NCBI GenBank assembly: GCA_036274895.1
Contig: DASUEU010000026.1
Coordinates: 1-56,586 of the forward strand
DNA from: CALMKX01 sp036274895
GTDB taxonomy: Bacteria > Acidobacteriota > Thermoanaerobaculia > Multivoradales > SZUA-115
Direction: 5' to 3'
DNA: 56,586 nt
The position numbers were made by a program, and so were the translations under genes. The notes below the pieces were generated by a model. It saw nothing but the letters and a program-made list of their open reading frames with translations. It did no database searches and was not told the origin of the DNA. The stretch's first letter is position 1, and the number at the start of each line of letters is the position of its first letter. Positions 43,921-50,686 of this stretch are shown piece by piece.

Positions 43921-44594
43921 GCGATGGTCTCTCCCGCGGCGACGGTGAAGGGCGCCAGCTCGCGCACGGCGGAGCGGGCCCAGGTTTCGACCTCGCGCCG
44001 CTCGAGGGGCGAGGCGAGCCGCGGCATCGGCTCACCGGCCGTGGCGCTCCAGTCCGCGAGCCCCTTGAGGGCCTGGAGCGGGAAGTCCCGGACGTGGCCG
44101 AACTTCTCACCCGCCGTCGCCAGCAGCTCGGCAAGGGGCAAGCGCCGGCAGAGCAGGTAGAGGTCGACGAAGTCCCGCAGCGTCCCCCGGCTGATGATGG
44201 CGCCGAGCTTCATCAGTCCGAGGTCCTCCGCTGCGGCGACGGCCACGCCGGCGAGCTCCTCCGGCGGAGCGATCAACGGGTAGGGGTAGTAGTGGAAGCG
44301 CACGGCCACCGGGCCGAAGCGCACGAACAGGTAGCCGTCGCGCGCGGTCTCCACCGTAGTGGCGGGATCGAGGCCGAGCAGGTCCGCCAGGCGGTCGCGG
44401 CGGCTGGCCGAGGCGAGCCGCTCGGTGCCGGCCATCAGGTCGAGCTCCTGGATGGGGCGGTGCCCGGTGTAAAGGGCGAGGGCCGCCGAGCCAGCGAGGT
44501 AGAAGTCCTCCATCCAGGACAAGGTGGCGAGCCGGGCCAGGGCGGCTCGGCTCGCCACGGCCAGGCTCTCCGGGTGATCGAGGGTCAGAGGCAC
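43917..44594 (-). CDS. AbiEii-like nucleotidyltransferase
   Basis: A 225-residue protein with a minimal nucleotidyltransferase signature: FYLAGSAALALYTGHRPIQELDL (residues 31-53, quoted only in part as GSAALALYTGHR...ELDL), which matches the G-S-x9-D-x-D pattern of AbiEii/MNT toxins except that the first acidic residue is Glu. The rest has the helical C-terminus of the family (ISRGTLRDFVDLYLLCR). Start GTG 44594 is preferred: AGGAG lies 5 nt upstream and it overlaps the DUF6922-like gene by 10 bp. Together the pair looks like a toxin-antitoxin module. Confidence 0.62.
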   Translation of the reverse strand: MPLTLDHPESLAVASRAALARLATLSWMEDFYLAGSAALALYTGHRPIQELDLMAGTERLASASRRDRLADLLGLDPATTVETARDGYLFVRFGPVAVRFHYYPYPLIAPPEELAGVAVAAAEDLGLMKLGAIISRGTLRDFVDLYLLCRRLPLAELLATAGEKFGHVRDFPLQALKGLADWSATAGEPMPRLASPLERREVETWARSAVRELAPFTVAAGETIA

Positions 44595-44878
44595 CACAGC
44601 TCCTCGGCACCCTCGGCCGCGGGCCCCGGCTCCTCGTCCAGCACCACGGCCCAGAAGGCACGACTCCGGCGCGAGAGCTGCCGGCCGCCCGCCCGACGGA
44701 ACCACGAGCGAACCGCCTCGGCACCGACCTCGGCGAAGAGCCAGGCGAGATCCTGTGAGTCGCCGTCTTCGAGCAGTCGGCCGATCAGAAAGGGGTCGTG
44801 CTCGGCAACCAGCGAGTCGCCGTAGTGGGCGAAGAGTCGGGTCGTGCCTGCGGGCAGCGCACGAGGCAGCTCTTCCAC
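44585..44878 (-). CDS. DUF6922-like small protein (possible antitoxin)
   Basis: A 97-residue protein: LFAHYGDSLVAEHDPFLIGRLLEDGDSQDLAWLF, then VRSWFRRAGGRQLSRRSRAFWAVVL (shown in parts), resembling the DUF6922 pattern in which an N-terminal helical region ends with an LSxxSxxFW motif. DUF6922 proteins often sit beside AbiEii-type nucleotidyltransferases. It starts 2 bp after yggS and overlaps the nucleotidyltransferase gene, so the two are coupled. The assignment rests on the general pattern. Confidence 0.55.
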   Translation of the reverse strand: MEELPRALPAGTTRLFAHYGDSLVAEHDPFLIGRLLEDGDSQDLAWLFAEVGAEAVRSWFRRAGGRQLSRRSRAFWAVVLDEEPGPAAEGAEELWCL

Positions 44879-44880
44879 GA

Positions 44881-45600
44881 TCAGACCTCCCCGTCCAGGC
44901 GAGGGGTGCGCGGGCCGAAGAGAGCCGTGCCGACGCGCACGTGAGTCGCCCCTTCCTCGATCGCGACCTCGAAGTCCTCGCTCATCCCCATCGACAGCTC
45001 GCCCCGGAAGTCGGGCAGGAGCCCGGTCGAGGCCACGCGATCACGCAGCTGGGCGAGCACGACGAACCACGGCCGAGACGCCTCCGGGACGTCACCGAAA
45101 GGGGGGATGGCCATCAGGCCACGGATCTCGAGGGCAGCGAGCCCGCCGAGAAAGGCCAGGTGCTCGAACAGCCCCTCGGGGAGGAAGCCGTGCTTGCTCT
45201 CCTCCTCGCCGAGGTTGATCTCGAGCAAGCAGGGCAGCCGGCGGTTCAGCTTCTCGGCTTCGGCGGCGAGAGCCTCGGCGATCTTCGGGCGGTCCACCGA
45301 GTGGACGACGTGGAAGAGGCCGGCCGCCACCCGTGCTTTGTTGCTCTGGAGGGGTCCGATCAAGTGCCACTGGCAGTCGAGGGGCAGGGCGGGGGCCTTG
45401 GTGGCGGCCTCCTGGACCCGGTTCTCCCCGAAGACCCGCAGGCCCGCGCGCCAGGCGGCGGCGAGGCGGTCGAGCGGTTGCTGCTTGCTGGCGCCGACCA
45501 GGGTGACCTCGGCGGGGTCGCGGCCCGCACGCCGGCAGGCGGCGGCGATGCGTTCCCGCACCCGACCGAGCCGGTCGGCCATCTCCCGGTCGAGGCTCAC
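44881..45600 (-). CDS. yggS: YggS/PLPBP family pyridoxal-phosphate homeostasis protein
   Basis: A 239-residue PLP-binding TIM-barrel protein. The PLP lysine is in VTLVGASKQQPLDRL; FGENRVQEA, WHLIGPLQSNKAR, HSVDRPKIA, LLEINLGEE, MGMSEDFEVAI and EGATHVRVGTALFG complete the family pattern. It buffers PLP and affects amino-acid metabolism; no enzymatic activity is known. Start GTG 45600 overlaps the RNase H stop (GTGA); ATG 45582 is the alternative. It belongs to the seven-gene operon. Confidence 0.9.
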   Translation of the reverse strand: MSLDREMADRLGRVRERIAAACRRAGRDPAEVTLVGASKQQPLDRLAAAWRAGLRVFGENRVQEAATKAPALPLDCQWHLIGPLQSNKARVAAGLFHVVHSVDRPKIAEALAAEAEKLNRRLPCLLEINLGEEESKHGFLPEGLFEHLAFLGGLAALEIRGLMAIPPFGDVPEASRPWFVVLAQLRDRVASTGLLPDFRGELSMGMSEDFEVAIEEGATHVRVGTALFGPRTPRLDGEV

Positions 45601-46034
45601 GCCACCCCCGGCAGCTCCAGCCACTCCGGCAGCGGTTCCCGGGCGTCAATAGCGCGATTGGCGAGGCCGTCGGCGCGCGAGTTCTCGCCGCGCATCACGT
45701 GCCGGATGGTGAACCGGGGCAGGGCCTTGGCGCGCCGCAGCGCATCGTTGTAGTAGGGCAGCAGGTGGGGGGCTTTGACCCGGTAACGGCCCTGGATCTG
45801 CCGCACCAGCAGCTCGCTGTCGCTCGCCACGGCGAGGTCCTCGATGCCCAGGTGCTTCGCCGCGGCGAGGGCGGCGATCAGGCCCGAGTACTCGGCGACG
45901 TTGTTGGTGGCGCGGCCGAGGTAGCCGCCGATCTCGAGGGTCTCGGAGTCGGTCTCGAGCAAGACACCGAAGGCCGCGTCACCGGGGTTGCCGCGAGAAG
46001 CGCCGTCGATCCACGCCCGAGCACGCCGGCTCAC
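45597..46034 (-). CDS. Ribonuclease H-like protein (RNase HI family)
   Basis: A 145-residue RNase HI-type protein. Catalytic acidic residues appear in AWIDGASRGNPGDAAFGVLLE (first Asp), NNVAEYSGLIAALAAAKHLG (Glu), LAVASDSELLVRQIQG (Asp) and RADGLANRAID (second Asp). It resembles the short RnhA/YpdQ-like forms without the basic protrusion. GTG 46034 overlaps the zinc-ribbon gene stop. It hydrolyses RNA in RNA-DNA hybrids; a specialised role is possible. Confidence 0.85.
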   Translation of the reverse strand: MSRRARAWIDGASRGNPGDAAFGVLLETDSETLEIGGYLGRATNNVAEYSGLIAALAAAKHLGIEDLAVASDSELLVRQIQGRYRVKAPHLLPYYNDALRRAKALPRFTIRHVMRGENSRADGLANRAIDAREPLPEWLELPGVA

Positions 46035-46774
46035 CCGGCCTCCTCCGGAATGTAGAGGATGCGCTTGCAGCCGTCGCACTGCACCAGGGCGCTGGTGGTG
46101 CGCACCAGCACCGCCACCTGGGGCCGCACGCTGTAGTTGCAGGCGCCGCAGGCCCAGAACTTCGGCCCCCTTCCGGCGCGGTCGACCTCGAGGATGGGCG
46201 CGATGCCGCTGCCGTTGTAGCGCTGGCGGACTCGATCGAAGAGGGAGAGGGTGGCCCGAGGCAGACGCTCACGCAGAGTCTCGATGGTGTGACGCAGCCG
46301 CTCGATGCGGGCCGAGATCTCCGGCTTCTCCTCCTCCCAACGAGCGTGCTCGGTGGCATAGCGGGCGTCGAGGGCGATGAATGCCTCCTTCTCCTCGGTG
46401 AGCCGCCGCTCGGCATCCTCCCGCCGACCGAGGGCGGCCGAGCCCTGCTCTTCCGCGGCGTTGATCTTGGCCTTGGCAGCGTCGATCTCGGACAGCAGGG
46501 CGCCGTACTCTCGCTGGTTGGTGACCTGGTGGATTTGCTGCTGGTAGCGCTTGAGTCGTTCCTGAGCCTCGGAGACGGCGGTCTCAGCGGCTTTTCTCTC
46601 TTCCCGCGCCGCCTCCGCTGCTTCTTCGAGGGATCGGATCTCCGTGGACCGACCGGTGTGCTCGGTGTGCAGCTCCTGCAACCAGTCTGGGATCTGGTTG
46701 AGCTGACTCTCCGCCGAGGTCAGCTCGTTCAGCGCGCTTTGGAGTTGGACGATGTCATGGAGATGGGTGCTCAT
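46031..46774 (-). CDS. Coiled-coil C4-type zinc-ribbon protein
   Basis: A 247-residue protein of the DUF164/zf-RING_7 family. Residues about 25-180 form a long coiled coil (EEAAEAAREERKAAETAVSE onward), and a C-terminal C4 zinc ribbon has FWACGACNYSVRP and LVQCDGCKRILY. Members are conserved in many bacteria and are often next to RNase H genes as here, but function is not established. It heads the minus-strand operon, just 17 bp downstream of the tRNA gene. Confidence 0.85.
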   Translation of the reverse strand: MSTHLHDIVQLQSALNELTSAESQLNQIPDWLQELHTEHTGRSTEIRSLEEAAEAAREERKAAETAVSEAQERLKRYQQQIHQVTNQREYGALLSEIDAAKAKINAAEEQGSAALGRREDAERRLTEEKEAFIALDARYATEHARWEEEKPEISARIERLRHTIETLRERLPRATLSLFDRVRQRYNGSGIAPILEVDRAGRGPKFWACGACNYSVRPQVAVLVRTTSALVQCDGCKRILYIPEEAG

Positions 46775-46791
46775 CCGATGCCCTCGGCGAG

Positions 46792-46864
46792 TGGGTCCAC
46801 CTGGATTCGAACCAGGGACCTGCCGGTTATGAGCCGGTTGCTCTCACCGCTGAGCTATGGACCC
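46792..46864 (-). tRNA. tRNA with CAT anticodon (elongator Met or Ile2)
   Basis: A 73-nt cloverleaf: acceptor GGGTCCA/TGGACCC with discriminator A, D arm GCTC/GAGC, anticodon stem ACCGG/CCGGC (one A-C mismatch at its outer pair), loop CTCATAA, T arm CCTGG-TTCGAAT-CCAGG. CCA is not encoded. It is not the initiator, because the first pair is G-C and the anticodon stem lacks the three G-C pairs. Met-elongator versus lysidine-modified Ile2 cannot be told apart from sequence alone. Confidence 0.92.
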
Positions 46865-46910
46865 GGCTAATTTCCCCTGTGTGGTTGGGGACAGTCGAGT
46901 ATATAGCGGC

Positions 46911-48347
46911 TCAGGGTCGGCGCGAGGCCGCCTCCTGCTCGGGTGTGCGCTCGGAGCCCACGAACCGTCCCCAGGCGAGACGCAGCCGGGCGGACATTTG
47001 GCGGGCGCGGTCTGGGTCGTCGAAGCGCTCCACACCGCCCTCCGTCCAGCGCTCGAGCCAGGCCTCGGGTGGGGTCACGCGGCCAGAGAGGGGAGGGCTC
47101 TGGCGCCACTGGCCGGTGAGCTCGGCCATGGTGCGGCGGAAAGCCTCGCGAGCCGGCGAGTCCTTCTCCGAGCGCAGAGCTTCGAGCCTCAGAGCGTAGA
47201 AGCCCGGCCTGGGATCGGCGAAGCGGGCCAACCAGCGCAGCTGGGCGTTGCCCTCAACCAGCGAGAACTCGTTGGCACCCGCCGCGAGGTAGAGCTCGGA
47301 AAGAAGCGGTGTGGTCACCGAGCGGAAGAGGCTGGGTGCCACCTCCGGGGCCACCTCCCCGCCGGCCGCCTCGACCAGGGTGGCGAACACCCGGGTCAGG
47401 GACACCGGCTGATCCCGGGGCAGGCGGATGCCGCCATCGAGCCCGCGAGGCAGTCGAACCAGCAGCGGCACCTCGATGCCGTAGCGGCCGAGGTTGCCGC
47501 CGGCGGCGATCTGGCCATGCTCTCCGAACTCCTGGCCGAAGACCGAGGTGACCACCACCAAAGCTCGCTCCGCCGCGGGCCCTTTGTCGAGACCCTGGAG
47601 GAGACGCCCCACCATGGCATCCGCGGCGATCACGTTCAGCCGGTACATGGCCTTGAGCTCGTCGCGCAGGGCGGGGGGTAGGTCCACGGCGGGATCGAAG
47701 TAGGGCTCCAGGCGCGCGGGGTCGACTCGGCGGGGCAGCGGCGGGTCGCCCGGGCGCAGTTGCGCCACCATCCACGGTTTGCGGACGTAAGGCGCGCCCG
47801 GCGTCGTCAGGTGGATCCACAGGAAGGCGCGACGGTCAGCCAGCGAGGCGATGTCTGCGGCCGCCTGGTTGCCGCGCCGGAGAGCCGTGTAGCTCTTGAG
47901 GCCCCTGGCCCAGCCGTGGCCGGCGCCGAGCTGGACGCTGTCCGTGTAGCCGCGGGCCTCGTAGCCCAGAGCCGCCAGGCGTTCGGCCAGGGGAACCAGC
48001 CCCGCTTCGAGCTGGCGCTGGCCGGGAGACACCATCTGGTGCTGCCAGGGCCGCAGACCGGTGAGCACCGAGACCAGGGACGGGACGAGAGAGGAGGACG
48101 GCGTGATGGCCGTACCCGCCCAGTTGGCGTCGTGGACGAGCCGATCGAGGTTGGGCGTCCAGCCGGGCTCCCCGCCGAGGCCACCGACGACATCGCGGCG
48201 GAGGCCCTCGATGGTGATGAGGACGATCGGAGGGGGTGGCGGAGCCGGTGACGGCGCATCGCCTGGTCGGGCGCAAGCCATCGCCGCGAGCAGCAGCAGG
48301 AGAGCGGAGGCGCCGCGGCACGAGGGGCGACCCATGCGACTGTCCAT
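46911..48347 (-). CDS. Sulfatase-fold lipoprotein with degenerate active site
   Basis: A 478-residue exported lipoprotein (signal peptide ending LLLLLAAMAC, lipobox cysteine C25). It follows the sulfatase/alkaline-phosphatase fold: LITIEGLRRDVV, GWTPNLDRLV, SLVPSLVSVLTGLRP and VVTSVFGQEFGEHG. The active site is lost in every visible position: the first metal Asp is E47, the nucleophile of (C/S/T)xPSR is L87 with the Arg/His at L91, and the SDHG metal pair is V269-F270. It is therefore probably a non-catalytic binding or scaffold protein outside the cytoplasm. It is 30 bp after the GAF-like gene, likely the same transcript. Confidence 0.75.
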   Translation of the reverse strand: MDSRMGRPSCRGASALLLLLAAMACARPGDAPSPAPPPPPIVLITIEGLRRDVVGGLGGEPGWTPNLDRLVHDANWAGTAITPSSSLVPSLVSVLTGLRPWQHQMVSPGQRQLEAGLVPLAERLAALGYEARGYTDSVQLGAGHGWARGLKSYTALRRGNQAAADIASLADRRAFLWIHLTTPGAPYVRKPWMVAQLRPGDPPLPRRVDPARLEPYFDPAVDLPPALRDELKAMYRLNVIAADAMVGRLLQGLDKGPAAERALVVVTSVFGQEFGEHGQIAAGGNLGRYGIEVPLLVRLPRGLDGGIRLPRDQPVSLTRVFATLVEAAGGEVAPEVAPSLFRSVTTPLLSELYLAAGANEFSLVEGNAQLRWLARFADPRPGFYALRLEALRSEKDSPAREAFRRTMAELTGQWRQSPPLSGRVTPPEAWLERWTEGGVERFDDPDRARQMSARLRLAWGRFVGSERTPEQEAASRRP

Positions 48348-48377
48348 CGACCCTGGCCGCCCAGTGGGCCGCCCCGG

Positions 48378-50126
48378 TCAGCTTCCCAGCAGGGATTCGT
48401 TGCCGTCGGCGAGGATGCGGACGAGCTCTTCGCGGAAGTAGTCGCGAGAAGCCCGCACGTCCGGGTGAATCCGCTCCTCGTACATCTTGCGCGACCGCTC
48501 GATTTCCTCCCGCAGCCGGGACAGGATGTCCTGCTGCCTCTTGCCCTCCTCGATCTCCTCCTCGTTGTAGAGGCGGATCTCACTGACCAGGAGCCGGGCC
48601 AGGCGACGCCCCTCCTCGTGCAGGGCAGGATCTCCGCCCGCCCCAGAAAGGCCTGGCGTGAAGGCGGTGCCCCGTCCCTGGAAGTCCGAGGGCGGTGCGA
48701 CCTCGACATTGCCGGGGCGGGCTTGTGGCCGTTCGGCCGGCCAGGGCCGCGCGTTCGGCTCCAAGTCCGGCGCGCCGGCGGCGTCGGACGGCGGTACGGC
48801 GGCCGGCCGACGTAGCAGAACGGTCTCGTCGCCGCTGACATCGAGGCTCTGGGCGGGGAAGCCCACGGTGGCGAGGCCTGCTCCGCCGACCGAGATCGAC
48901 GGCGCGCTGGGCGGCTCCGGTGGAAAAGCAAGCGGCTCTGGGACGGGCTCTGGGAACGGCTCCGGGGGCGGAGCGGGCAGCTCGATCTGGACCTCGGGAT
49001 CCCAGGCCGGGGAAGGCTCCCAGGCCGGGGAGGGCGCCCAGGCCGGCTCGGGCTCGATCTCTGCCGCCGGCTCGGGCTCGATGTCCAAAGCCGCTTCGGG
49101 CTCGACCGCCACCGGCGGCTCGAAGGCCACCTCCTCGACGGCCGCCACCTCGATCTCGGGCGCCACCGGCTCGGCCTCCTCGACCTCTTCCTCGGGAAGG
49201 TGGGTCGGCGTCTCCCAGGCCAGGCCGCCCGTCTCCTCATGAGCGATCACGGGGCCGCTCCAGGGCTCGAGCTCGGCGGCCGGCGCCGGCTCGGCAGGCT
49301 CCTCGTAAGCGACCACCTCTTCGACCACGGCTTCCTCGGCGGCGGCAGCTGCCGCCGGAGCAACGGCAGCGCCCGCGGCCTCCCACAGCTCGAGGGAGCC
49401 GCCGCTCGGTGCGTCGGCTTCCTCGCTGCGGTAGAGGGCCGGGCTGATCGTCCGCCCGCGCAGGGGCAGCAGCTCGATGGCCTGCGCGGCGGCGGCAGTG
49501 AGCATCTGAAGAGCGTCGGCGTTGATGGCGGGGCCGTCGCCGACGCGATCGGCGTAGAGCACCGCGGCGAGGCGATCGTCGAGGACCACCGGGACCAGGA
49601 ATGCCTCGTGAGGCATGGCGCTCTCGAGGTAGCTCGCGAAACGAGCCGCCTCGTGAGAGCCCAGGAGCTGGGCCCCGCTGCCATCGAGCTGGCGGGCCAG
49701 GCCGGGGTTCTCGGAGTAGGACATCGGAGCGCGCGAGAGCGGAGCACCGAGATCGTCGAAGCCGATCGCCTCCCAGGCCACGGCTCCTTCTGGACGGGTC
49801 AGGAAGATCGCCAGCCGCGAGGCGTGCCGGGCCCCGCGCTCGAGCAGGGCGTGCAGCACCTCGCGCTGGGAGCGCGCGGCGTCGATCGCCTTCCAGTCCT
49901 CGCGCAGGGCGGTGAGGGTCTCCCCGGCGTCCCGGGCGCGGGCGGCCGCGGCGATGGCGAGCAGGTCCTCCTCCCCGAGGATCGTGGAGGGTACGAAGGA
50001 GGGCAACGAGCGGAGCCGCAGCTCGAGGTCGCTGCGCAAGCCTTCGAGCGCCTCGCGCACGGAGTCCGCGATCTGCCGGTCGAGTTGCCGGATCTTTTCG
50101 GTGAAACCCAGGTCCTGGGGCGCCAT
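48378..50126 (-). CDS. GAF-like/Pro-Glu-rich protein with conserved helical tail
   Basis: A 582-residue soluble protein. Residues 80-215 resemble a GAF sensor domain (LHALLERGARHASRLAIFL, FLVPVVLDDRLAAVLYADRV). Residues about 240-470 are low-complexity Ala/Pro/Glu-rich (EPEPAAEIEPEPAWAPSPAW is typical). The C-terminal 80 residues are a strongly helical region (EGRRLARLLVSEIRLYNEEE, RLREEIERSRKMYEERI) that I associate with acidobacterial GAF proteins. A divergent TTGACA-18-AATAAT promoter precedes it. Role unknown; it may be a signalling or cytoskeletal protein. Confidence 0.65.
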   Translation of the reverse strand: MAPQDLGFTEKIRQLDRQIADSVREALEGLRSDLELRLRSLPSFVPSTILGEEDLLAIAAAARARDAGETLTALREDWKAIDAARSQREVLHALLERGARHASRLAIFLTRPEGAVAWEAIGFDDLGAPLSRAPMSYSENPGLARQLDGSGAQLLGSHEAARFASYLESAMPHEAFLVPVVLDDRLAAVLYADRVGDGPAINADALQMLTAAAAQAIELLPLRGRTISPALYRSEEADAPSGGSLELWEAAGAAVAPAAAAAAEEAVVEEVVAYEEPAEPAPAAELEPWSGPVIAHEETGGLAWETPTHLPEEEVEEAEPVAPEIEVAAVEEVAFEPPVAVEPEAALDIEPEPAAEIEPEPAWAPSPAWEPSPAWDPEVQIELPAPPPEPFPEPVPEPLAFPPEPPSAPSISVGGAGLATVGFPAQSLDVSGDETVLLRRPAAVPPSDAAGAPDLEPNARPWPAERPQARPGNVEVAPPSDFQGRGTAFTPGLSGAGGDPALHEEGRRLARLLVSEIRLYNEEEIEEGKRQQDILSRLREEIERSRKMYEERIHPDVRASRDYFREELVRILADGNESLLGS

Positions 50127-50176
50127 GGTGCAACCTCCCGCTGAGGCTCGATGAACGGGCTTCCCTGAAGTTCGGG

Positions 50177-50206
50177 ATTATTCCCCCGGCCCCTCCGCGG
50201 TGTCAA
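50177..50206 (-). promoter_or_regulatory. Candidate promoter of the GAF-like gene
   Basis: On the minus strand TTGACA (50206-50201) and AATAAT (50182-50177) are 18 bp apart. The start codon at 50126 is about 45 nt downstream of the expected start site, with GGGAGG before it. Confidence 0.6.
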
Positions 50207-50295
50207 GCAAAGGAGCACCGGAAAGTCTTCTGCGATCGCTACTTAGCCGCCACTCCCGCGAGCGCGTCCCGGCCCGGGGGGTCCTCCGGCTGGTC

Positions 50296-50326
50296 TTGAC
50301 TTTCGTGGACCGCTTGGGGAGACTAT
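50296..50326 (+). promoter_or_regulatory. Candidate promoter of rpsU
   Basis: TTGACT (50296-50301) and GACTAT (50321-50326) are 19 bp apart on the plus strand, about 60 bp upstream of the rpsU start. The spacing is slightly long. Confidence 0.4.
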
Positions 50327-50391
50327 CGTGTCCCAGCCTCCTCTCGGAGGCCAAGAGCATCAGACCAGGTCGGAAGTGAGGTGATACCCCA

Positions 50392-50601
50392 GTGCCGGTT
50401 GTTCACGTGCGCGAGGACGAGAGCTTCGAGAACGCCCTCCGCCGCTTCAAGCGCAAGGTGGAGAAGGCGGGAATCCTGACCGAGCTCCGCAAGCGCCAAC
50501 ACTTCGAAAAGCCCTCGGTCAAGCGCAAGCGCAAGACCATCCAGGCGCGCAAGAAGATTGCGCGCAAGGTCGCCGAGGAGAAGAAGGCTGGACTCTCCTA
50601 A
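50392..50601 (+). CDS. rpsU: Ribosomal protein bS21
   Basis: A 69-residue bS21: VVHVREDESFENALRRFKRKVEKAG, the QHFEKPSVKRKRK stretch and the basic C-terminus RARKKIARKVAEEKKA are as in the family. It binds the small subunit near the 3' end of 16S rRNA and aids initiation. GTG start 50392 has GAGGTGA 7 nt upstream, a perfect Shine-Dalgarno core. It is the first gene of the macromolecular-synthesis cluster and is followed by an intrinsic terminator. Confidence 0.95.
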   Translation: MPVVHVREDESFENALRRFKRKVEKAGILTELRKRQHFEKPSVKRKRKTIQARKKIARKVAEEKKAGLS

Positions 50602-50637
50602 GCCTCCTCGACCTGTCTCGATCTTTCGAGCGAACCC

Positions 50638-50665
50638 GGGCGGAGCCGCGAGGCTCCGCCCTTTT
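50638..50665 (+). terminator. Intrinsic terminator/attenuator between rpsU and mutS2
   Basis: GGGCGGAGCC (50638-50647) pairs perfectly with GGCTCCGCCC (50652-50661) around a GCGA loop, followed by TTTT. It would reduce read-through from rpsU to the downstream genes, as in the classical rpsU-dnaG-rpoD operon. Confidence 0.85.
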
Positions 50666-50686
50666 CGTCTGTACCCGGTCGACCCC

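Noticed and set aside
46792..46864. Initiator tRNA-fMet
   Set aside because: The acceptor begins with a paired G-C and the anticodon stem lacks three consecutive G-C pairs, both required for initiators.
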